Source: Bacteroidales bacterium (GTDB taxonomy: Bacteria > Bacteroidota > Bacteroidia > Bacteroidales > Bacteroidaceae). From it: DNA of 20,993 nucleotides. The translations under genes were made by a program, and so were the position numbers. The stretch covers positions 1 to 20,993 of the forward strand of contig SFFB01000032.1 of NCBI GenBank assembly GCA_004557035.1, in the 5' to 3' direction. The notes under the pieces were generated by a model, which made no database searches, was not told the origin of the DNA, and saw only the letters and a list, made by a program, of their open reading frames with translations. Positions 16,331 through 20,993 of the stretch are shown one piece after another; position 1 is the stretch's first letter, and every line of letters begins with the position of its first letter.

Positions 16331-16410
16331 GTCAAAGAGACAAAGAGTCATTTAGTCTCTTAGTCTCTAAGTCTTTTAGTCTTTTAGTCTCTTAGACTCT
16401 TAGTCTCTTA
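16331..16410. repeat. Array of ten 8-bp units between pepD and the lipoprotein gene
   Basis: Read in 8-bp steps from 16331, the units are GTCAAAGA, GACAAAGA, GTCATTTA, GTCTCTTA, GTCTCTAA, GTCTTTTA, GTCTTTTA, GTCTCTTA, GACTCTTA and GTCTCTTA. The phase is exact throughout. The first two units resemble the reverse complement of the others. The array fills most of the 104-bp gap. Confidence 0.85.
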
Positions 16411-16417
16411 CTCTCTG

Positions 16418-17860
16418 TCAAATATTTACGAGAATGTCGAGCAAATGTTTCCACACTTTCTCTACGCTGGGAATGTGGAGTCGCTCTTCGGGAGAGTGCA
16501 CGCCGCGCAGGGTGGGGCCGAAGCTCACCATATCGAGGCCGGGATATTTCTCGCTGAACAGACCACATTCCAGTCCGGCATGGATGGCTAGGATTTTGGG
16601 TTCTTCGCCAAAGAGACGTTGATAGCTTTCGCGAGCCACAGCCAACAGGCGGCTGTTGGGGTTCATCTTCCAACCCGGATAGCCCTCGTTGGTCACAGCC
16701 GTGGCACCGCCCAATTCAAAGGCTGCTCTCACCGTGGCAGCCATATTCAGCAAGTTGCTCTTCACACTGCTGCGCTGGCTTGTGGTCACAACGATGCCGT
16801 TGGCCTCTTTGCGGATGCTGGCTAGGTTTGACGAGGTTTCGACCAGCCAGTCGAGATCTTGGCTCATAGCAAAAATACCATTGTGAAGGGTGCGCAGAGA
16901 GAGCATCATACGGCGGGCTGCCTCAGGCTTCATTGCCTCGGTGGCAGGTGCTGCACTCTCCAAGTCAAAGGCCACTTCCTTCTCTGTCACTTGAAACTCC
17001 TCCTCCACATCGGCGGCGTAGAGATTGAGGTCCACACGGAGTTGCTCCTTGAATGCTGCCGGAACGGCCACGGTCACACGGCCGTCTCTTGGTATGGCAT
17101 TGTGCAGGCCGCCACTTTGGATGTCGACGATGCGCAGGTCGGTCTTTTCCATTTCGTCACACACAAAGCGCACGAGCAATTTGTTGGCATTGGCCCGTTT
17201 CTTGTTGATATCGTCGCCCGAGTGACCTCCTTTGAGGTTTTTCACCGAGAGAGTGAAGGTGAGAAAGCCTTCGGGCAACGCCTCCATCGGGCAGGGATAT
17301 GTAGCGGTCGTACGCACGCCACCGGCACAGCTCACAAAGATTTGGCCTTCGTCTTCAGAGTCGAGGTTGATGAGCAGCCGGCCGGTCATAAATCCAGGTT
17401 TCATACCCATTGCGCCGGTCAGTCCTGTTTCTTCGTCGCGAGTGAAAACACATTCAATGGGGCCATGGGGAATATCGTTAGAAGCCAGTAGAGCCATCTC
17501 CATAGCCATACCGATACCATCGTCGGCACCAAGCGTAGTGCCTTTGGCCTTCATCCATTCTCCGTCGATATATGTCTCGATGGGGTTGTTATCGAAGTCA
17601 AAACTGCCGTCGCTTGGTTCGCACACCATGTCCATATGGCTTTGCAGGATGACCGTTTCGAGATGCTCATAGCCTGCAGTGGCCGGTTTGCGAATGATGA
17701 CATTGCCCGTCTCGTCAGTGACGGTTTCCAATCCGAGCTTCTTGCCGAAGTCCTGCAAAAAAGCGATTATTTTCTCTTCGTGCTTCGAGCGGCGAGGCAC
17801 TTTGTTGATTTCTGCAAAGCAGTCAAACACCAGTTTGGGTTGTAAGGTGATGGTAGACAT
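16418..17860 (-). CDS. pepD: Aminoacyl-histidine dipeptidase (M20 family)
   Basis: PepD is a cytosolic zinc dipeptidase that splits Xaa-His and many other dipeptides. The 480-residue length is normal. Metal and catalytic residues are visible: His75 and Asp77 in ILQSHMDMV, the bridging Asp in TTLGADDGIG (113/114), the catalytic Glu pair in TRDEETGLTGA (143/144), Asp167 in INLDSEDEG, and the C-terminal His455 in GVHSPEERLHIPS. The lid domain lies between about 190 and 390 and starts with KNLKGGHSGDDI. It is the first gene of the minus-strand block. I found no consensus promoter in the AT-rich 60 bp before its ATG. Confidence 0.94.
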   Translation of the reverse strand: MSTITLQPKLVFDCFAEINKVPRRSKHEEKIIAFLQDFGKKLGLETVTDETGNVIIRKPATAGYEHLETVILQSHMDMVCEPSDGSFDFDNNPIETYIDGEWMKAKGTTLGADDGIGMAMEMALLASNDIPHGPIECVFTRDEETGLTGAMGMKPGFMTGRLLINLDSEDEGQIFVSCAGGVRTTATYPCPMEALPEGFLTFTLSVKNLKGGHSGDDINKKRANANKLLVRFVCDEMEKTDLRIVDIQSGGLHNAIPRDGRVTVAVPAAFKEQLRVDLNLYAADVEEEFQVTEKEVAFDLESAAPATEAMKPEAARRMMLSLRTLHNGIFAMSQDLDWLVETSSNLASIRKEANGIVVTTSQRSSVKSNLLNMAATVRAAFELGGATAVTNEGYPGWKMNPNSRLLAVARESYQRLFGEEPKILAIHAGLECGLFSEKYPGLDMVSFGPTLRGVHSPEERLHIPSVEKVWKHLLDILVNI

Positions 17861-17938
17861 AGTTGTTTATTTTTTATGTATTATTTGTTTTATGGTAATT
17901 GGCGATGTTTGTCTTGGCTCGGTTTGTTGTGACCTTTC

Positions 17939-18028
17939 CACTCGCCTTGTTGTCGGTTGACTTCGTCTTCCTCCTTCGCGGCTCGGCAATTCAAACAAGT
18001 TTGATTGCACTCGCCTTGTTGTCGGTTG
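17939..18028. repeat. Pair of 21-bp direct repeats
   Basis: The sequence starting CACTCGCCTTGTTGTCGG occurs at 17939-17959 and again, identically over 21 bases, at 18008-18028, 69 bp apart. Between them lies GGCTCGGCAATTCAAACAAG, which has a related copy on the minus strand near 19703-19730. Confidence 0.8.
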
Positions 18029-18132
18029 GCGTCTATTAGGCTGGCTGGGAATGGGCGGCTAACTTAGGCCTTGGGTGAGCGGCCCGTTAAACTTTGGGCG
18101 GGCGTCCAAGCCATTCCAGGGTGAGCCACCAA

Positions 18133-18216
18133 GTAAGGCCTGAAAGGCCGTAACATAATAGCCCAGGTCGTAAGGCCTGGGTTATGGGGTACTCCTCTAA
18201 CCCCCCGGCCTGTAAG
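18133..18216 (-). repeat. Dispersed palindrome-rich intergenic repeat, copy 2
   Basis: The reverse complement matches the start of the window: both read CTTACAGGCCGG, then ACCCAGGCC, GACCTGGGCT, ATGTTACG and end CAGG-CTTAC. Internal hairpins are AAGGCC-tgaaa-GGCC-like and CCCAGG/CCTGGG. The spacer between the first two blocks differs between copies. Confidence 0.7.
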
Positions 18217-18346
18217 GTCGGCACCCATATACGCGTTAGCTAACAACTTTGCGCATATGACCTTTGCTCTCACTTGCACTAACTTTCACTTCGTGCTAGT
18301 TAGGCTACATTCGGCATAGCCAAAATGAAAAACTTACGTCTTTCTT

Positions 18347-18377
18347 TTTGTCTCTGCACTCATTTGCACTAACTTTG
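18347..18377 (+). promoter_or_regulatory. Bacteroidetes-type promoter
   Basis: TTTG at 18347-18350 and TAACTTTG at 18370-18377 are separated by 19 bp, which matches the phylum's -33 TTTG / -7 TAnnTTTG consensus exactly. Transcription would start near 18383, about 25 bp before the ATG at 18408. This also argues against the in-frame TTG at 18348, which overlaps the promoter. Confidence 0.8.
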
Positions 18378-18407
18378 TCGCCTGTAATCAGCAAAAATAC
18401 AAATAAT

Positions 18408-18617
18408 ATGTGGCAGACGTTTCTTTTTTCTTTGATAATTGTTGCAATCTGTCTCTTGCTGCTGGCGGTGAGACTGTTTTTCGGGAAAAAGTTTGTCCAT
18501 ACACACGTCGACGGTAACAAGGCCATGCACCGCAAAGGCATTCGCTGCGCCCAGTCAATGGACACCGACGAGCGCCGCGATAATCCCCATGCTGTGTCTG
18601 AGAAATCAAAGAGATAA
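18408..18617 (+). CDS. Small single-pass membrane protein
   Basis: This is a 69-residue protein. Residues 3-25 (TFLFSLIIVAICLLLLAVRLF) form one membrane helix. It is followed by a basic, hydrophilic tail with THVDGNKAMHRKGIRCAQSMDTDER. Short Bacteroidales proteins with a single helix and a tail like SxAMRxxGIxCxQSxD are familiar, but I know of no assigned function. The lone conserved-looking Cys in GIRCAQS might bind metal or form a disulfide if the tail is outside. The start at 18408 is set by the promoter just upstream. The OmpH/Skp-like gene follows after 43 bp and is probably in the same transcript. Confidence 0.75.
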   Translation: MWQTFLFSLIIVAICLLLLAVRLFFGKKFVHTHVDGNKAMHRKGIRCAQSMDTDERRDNPHAVSEKSKR

Positions 18618-18660
18618 TAAAAATGTAAATCATTAGAAAACAAAACGATAACTTCAAATT

Positions 18661-19221
18661 ATGAACAAAATCTTCACTCTCGCCGCCGCGGTTCTTCTTA
18701 TGGCCTCATGCGGCAACGGCAACAAGGCCGAAGAAATCAAGTCTGCTCCCGTCGACCCCAAAGCCACTGCCGGTATGGCCTATGTCGATGTAGACACGCT
18801 TCAGGCCCGCTACCAATTCTATATTGACGGCAAAGCCCGACTCGAACAGAAGATGGACGAGTTCCAGAAAGGTATCACGCAAAAAGAAAATGCCTTGGCC
18901 AATCTCCAGAAGAGCATCCAGCAGCGCACGCAGAACGGACAGATCAACTCTCAGCAGCAATATGAGGCCGAGTTGAAGAAATACCAGCAGCAGGAGCAGG
19001 CTTATGCCCAATACCGCTCCAATGCCGAGCAGGAAATGGTCAAGCTCCAGAGCGACTTCAACCAAGCCCTCCAAGACAGCCTCGACAACTTCCTTTCCGA
19101 ATACAACAAGGTGAAAAACTTCAAGGTGATTTTCTACAAAGCCGCTGCCGTCTATGCCGACAAGTCGCTGGATATCACCGCCGAAGTGGCCGAAGGACTC
19201 AACAAACGCTACAAGAAATAA
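18661..19221 (+). CDS. OmpH/Skp-like periplasmic chaperone with a lipobox
   Basis: This 186-residue protein has the OmpH/Skp layout. After the leader comes AYVDVDTLQARYQFY (about 39-53), the short core strand. A long, Gln/Glu/Lys-rich coiled coil spans about 55-145, and KNFKVIFYKAAAVYADKSLDITAEVAEGLNKRY closes the core domain. Skp-family proteins hold unfolded outer-membrane proteins in the periplasm. Unlike classical soluble Skp, this one has a lipobox (LLMASC, lipidated Cys17, then GNGNK), so it is likely membrane-anchored. It follows the small membrane-protein gene. I have left the gene symbol empty because the family has several paralogues in Bacteroidetes. Confidence 0.88.
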   Translation: MNKIFTLAAAVLLMASCGNGNKAEEIKSAPVDPKATAGMAYVDVDTLQARYQFYIDGKARLEQKMDEFQKGITQKENALANLQKSIQQRTQNGQINSQQQYEAELKKYQQQEQAYAQYRSNAEQEMVKLQSDFNQALQDSLDNFLSEYNKVKNFKVIFYKAAAVYADKSLDITAEVAEGLNKRYKK

Positions 19222-19250
19222 TCCTCTACGGAAATAGTCTTACCACACAT

Positions 19251-19413
19251 GAGGGTGTGTCAAAATGCAAATTTTGACGCGTACTCGAAGGTGCGTCAGA
19301 ATGGCTAAGATGCAAGGCGCTGAGGCTGAGGGTGCAGGGAGTGTACTAAAGTACATGACCAAGCCCGAATGCCAATAGCAATGAAGCAGATTGGCCATTA
19401 TGACACACCTTCT
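19251..19413. repeat. MITE-like inverted-repeat element after the Skp-like gene
   Basis: The main part (19287-19413) has 19-bp ends, GAAGGTGCGTCAGAATGGC on the left and GAAGGTGTGTCATAATGGC read inward from the right, with two mismatches. Inner arms keep partial complementarity down to a perfect TGTACT-aa-AGTACA centre near 19343-19356. A second hairpin (19251-19286) precedes it, GAGGGTGTGTCAAAAT against the complement of ATTTTGACGCGTACTC, and shares the end motif. No ORF and no clear target-site duplication are seen. It may be a non-autonomous transposable element, a structured 3' end of the Skp-like transcript, or both. Confidence 0.7.
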
Positions 19414-19461
19414 TTTTATTGTGAGGTGAAAAAGAACAATAGGATATATTTCCGATATGAC

Positions 19462-19496
19462 AAAAAAAGAACTTGAGTCGTGAATGACTCAAGTTC
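19462..19496 (-). terminator. Rho-independent terminator of tRNA-Asp
   Basis: GAACTTGAGTC and GACTCAAGTTC form a perfect 11-bp stem with a 6-base loop. On the minus strand it is followed by seven U. It ends about 10 bases after the mature 3' end of the tRNA. Confidence 0.92.
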
Positions 19497-19506
19497 AAAA
19501 ATTTTG

Positions 19507-19580
19507 CGGTGCGTACGGGACTCGAACCCGTGACCCCATGCGTGACAGGCATGTATTCTAACCAGCTGAACTAACGCACC
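19507..19580 (-). tRNA. tRNA-Asp (anticodon GTC)
   Basis: The minus strand reads GGTGCGT for the acceptor arm, then GTTCAGCTGGTTAGAAT for the D arm. The anticodon arm is CATGC-CTGTCAC-GCATG with anticodon GTC. The T arm is ACGGGTTCGAGTCCCGT, and ACGCACC closes the acceptor stem with a G discriminator. CCA is not encoded. It is a single tRNA gene with its own promoter and terminator. Confidence 0.97.
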
Positions 19581-19617
19581 AATCCATTTTGTCGCTCTTG
19601 ATTTCTCAAAAGCGATG

Positions 19618-19649
19618 CAAAGATAAGACAATTTTCCAAATACAACAAA
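19618..19649 (-). promoter_or_regulatory. Promoter of tRNA-Asp
   Basis: On the minus strand TTTG (19646-19649) is followed after 20 bp by TATCTTTG (19618-19625), matching TAnnTTTG. The start would fall near 19611, leaving a leader of about 30 bases before the tRNA. A T-rich tract lies upstream. Confidence 0.75.
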
Positions 19650-19871
19650 CATTCCGCTGCTTTTTTTGTTACATCGATGATTTCTTGAGGCAAAAAACGC
19701 AAGTTTACTTGTTCTTATTGCCGAGCCGCAGCCATTTTTTATGCAAAAAGAGTGGAGATGGAGGTGATATTAATAGATGTTGGGTGTTTCGAGATGTAAA
19801 CGAGGAAATCTGCAAACCAAAGTTTGTCATCTACAAACCATATTGGGCGTTTTAGAGGATTGGGGGTAACT
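19650..19871. other. AT-rich non-coding stretch with short repeats
   Basis: No gene is credible here. On the minus strand, about 19700-19735 carries GCTCGGCAATAAGAACAAG and a CAAGT-aa-ACTTG palindrome, related to the motif near 17980-18010. CTGCAAACCA (19810) and CTACAAACCA (19831) lie 21 bp apart, with CAAAC-caaa-GTTTG at 19813-19826. It may be the debris left where the AbiH-like gene was cut. Confidence 0.5.
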
Positions 19872-20135
19872 TTAAAGGTAAGTTGCACCATCATTGTCAG
19901 CAGGGCGAGGCCTGAAAATCCTAAATGAATGAAAGAAGAAGAATTTAGACCAACTGGCACAATCTTTTGTGTTCTTTATCTCCAACTTGTATAAGCAATC
20001 TTCTGAGATAGGGGCATGCTCTGTCAACATGGCATTCAATCTCCTCTCGCAATACCAGTTTATGAAATCCATATAACTGGTTTTGAGGCCATGAGTCATA
20101 TCAAAGCCATTTCCTATGATAACGAGTCGATTCAT
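19872..20135 (-). pseudogene. Truncated AbiH-like phage-defence gene
   Basis: The 87-residue frame begins MNRLVIIGNGFDMTHGLKTS, the hallmark start of AbiH-family abortive-infection proteins, and continues YMDFINWY, LYKLEIKNTKDCASWSKFFFF up to about residue 70. The last 16-18 residues (RIFRPRPADNDGATYL) look unrelated and end at a stop. AbiH proteins are usually some 300 residues or more, and no continuation is seen in other frames downstream, so most of the gene is missing. The start lies 18 bp after the HsdR-like stop on the same strand, so it was probably the next gene of a restriction and defence operon. A functional short product is unlikely. Confidence 0.7.
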
Positions 20136-20153
20136 TTTCGTCCATTTTTAGTT

Positions 20154-20993
20154 TTATGCCACACCACCATATCTTTGACTAACATAGTTGTAAATGGTAT
20201 CGCGGTAGTAGTTTATACTTTCCTCGCTATAACTCTCTGGAAGTTCCTGCCACAATACATCACGAATAGTAATAATAAGAGTGGCACGAGTCGTTGGCTT
20301 GTCAAATGGATGATCCATTCCAGACAACTGTTCCTTTATTTTAGCAAGCAACTCTATGGCTACATCCTTCAGCTTTTTGACTTCTGTCTTTGACAGATTG
20401 TCTTTCAATAGGAGGTCATAGAGCGAGAGCTCTTCATCACTCTTGAATCCCTCTCGTACATAACGCTTCTCTTCTTCGCTGAGAGATTGAGACAGATGCA
20501 TCAACTCTTCGAAGGTCTTCTCTATCGTTGCGCGATTCTGCTCCTGGTTATACGCTTGAATTATCTCTTGATATTTTTCGTAAAAGTTAATTCTGGATGG
20601 ATTCTCTGCCAAGAGTCGGGCCAGACGTTCTTGTAGCAACTCTTGTATGTCTCGCAAAACGAGGTTTTTATCTTCTCGTTTAGCGAACTCTCGTCTAAGC
20701 AAATCGAAATCAATACCGCTTATGTCGAACCTCCGACCACTACCATCAGCAACCATCATAGCATTGGAATCTATTTCAAGATGTTCATTGACAATATCAT
20801 TGATTGCTACACTCAGGTCTGTGATGTCCGCGTGCTTACGCTTTTTCTGTAATTCCTTGTAGATGGCTTCCAGAGCATCTTTCTTTTTGCGCATGTCTTC
20901 GGTTATATCTTCACGATCGAGATATTTCCAAAGTTTGAGCAAGGTAGTCGCAAATGTGCAGAACGACTTACGGGTTTCAATCTTATCACAAAG
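20154..20993 (-). CDS. hsdR: Type I restriction enzyme R subunit, C-terminal part (partial)
   Basis: Only the last 279 or so residues are in the window; the frame is open to the right edge, and the in-frame TTG at 20942 is not a real start. The segment is charged and helical: KLWKYLDREDITEDMRKKKDALEAIYKEL, then TFEELMHLSQSLSEEEKRYVREGFKSDEELSLYDLLL, then a C-terminus with TIRDVLWQELPESYSEESINYYRDTIYNYV. This order matches the helical C-terminal domain of EcoEI-type HsdR (DUF3387-like), which ties the motor/nuclease subunit to the methylase complex. The nuclease and helicase motifs would lie outside the window, so activity cannot be judged. Base composition is visibly more AT-rich than in the housekeeping genes, which suggests transfer. 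Confidence 0.75.
   Translation of the reverse strand, partial: LCDKIETRKSFCTFATTLLKLWKYLDREDITEDMRKKKDALEAIYKELQKKRKHADITDLSVAINDIVNEHLEIDSNAMMVADGSGRRFDISGIDFDLLRREFAKREDKNLVLRDIQELLQERLARLLAENPSRINFYEKYQEIIQAYNQEQNRATIEKTFEELMHLSQSLSEEEKRYVREGFKSDEELSLYDLLLKDNLSKTEVKKLKDVAIELLAKIKEQLSGMDHPFDKPTTRATLIITIRDVLWQELPESYSEESINYYRDTIYNYVSQRYGGVA

Larger units (their letters stand above)
17861..18346. other. Repeat-rich intergenic region between divergent genes
   Basis: There is no convincing gene between pepD and the small membrane-protein gene. It holds a 21-bp direct repeat, a CAAAC-aa-GTTTG palindrome (17993-18004) next to GGCTCGGCAAT, a second copy of the palindrome-rich repeat (18133-18216), a GTTAGCTAAC palindrome (18235-18244) and a decayed promoter-like copy (18263-18287). 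The 71-residue frame at 18064-18279 is made of repeat sequence and is not credible. Confidence 0.65.

Noticed and set aside
18064..18279. 71-codon minus-strand frame
   Set aside because: It is a translation of the palindrome-rich dispersed repeat and shows no protein family features.
19507..19580. tRNA-Asp as integration site of the defence genes
   Set aside because: Integration usually uses the 3' half of a tRNA, but the HsdR/AbiH genes lie on the 5' side beyond its promoter, and I see no duplicated tRNA end.
19416..19652. Short minus-strand protein frames overlapping 19507-19580
   Set aside because: They read through a clear tRNA-Asp gene and its terminator.
20940..20942. TTG at 20942 as the start of a 262-residue protein
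   Set aside because: The frame stays open for 17 more codons to the window edge, and the content fits the interior of a much larger HsdR.

Overview
The window looks like a chromosomal segment of a Bacteroidales bacterium, most likely Prevotellaceae. The reasons are a SprA/Sov-type secretion translocon, a cargo-like C-terminal tail ending in a Gly-Ile-Asn-rich motif, Bacteroidetes-type promoters (TTTG, 19-20 bp, TAnnTTTG), signal peptides followed by Gln, and a tRNA-Asp without an encoded CCA. The assignment is by family and motif recognition only; no search was run.

Layout. (1) Positions 1-4225, plus strand: a palindrome-rich dispersed repeat, then a compact accessory cluster. It holds two tandem paralogous exported beta-helix-like proteins, a larger exported protein built from 69-residue repeats with a type IX secretion (T9SS)-like tail, and a 43-codon peptide gene. 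(2) Positions 4226-4983: a 758-bp GC-rich gap between convergent genes, holding several hairpins including a perfect 17-bp stem. (3) Positions 4984-17860, minus strand: a same-direction block read as pepD, a beta-helix lipoprotein gene, dnaB, ruvA and sprA. Two of its gaps hold arrays of an 8-bp unit. (4) Positions 17861-18404: a repeat-rich gap with an inverted second copy of the repeat from the left edge and a near-ideal promoter. (5) Positions 18408-19221, plus strand: a small single-pass membrane protein and an OmpH/Skp-like lipoprotein, followed by a MITE-like inverted-repeat element. (6) Positions 19462-19649, minus strand: a complete tRNA-Asp(GTC) unit with promoter and terminator. (7) Positions 19650-20993, minus strand: an AT-richer defence remnant with a truncated AbiH-like gene just downstream of the C-terminal part of a type I restriction HsdR, which runs off the right edge.

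How the parts relate. SprA is the outer-membrane translocon of the T9SS, and the 624-residue repeat protein carries a tail typical of proteins sent through that system, so a machine component and a probable client lie about 0.9 kb apart. The OmpH/Skp-like lipoprotein would act in the same envelope. pepD, dnaB and ruvA are housekeeping genes.

The most interesting unexplained features are the 8-bp arrays at three intergenic sites, the mosaic pair of beta-helix genes, the exact 207-bp repeats, the small peptide behind the exported-protein genes, and the decayed HsdR/AbiH locus. I did not find a clear complete novel system.
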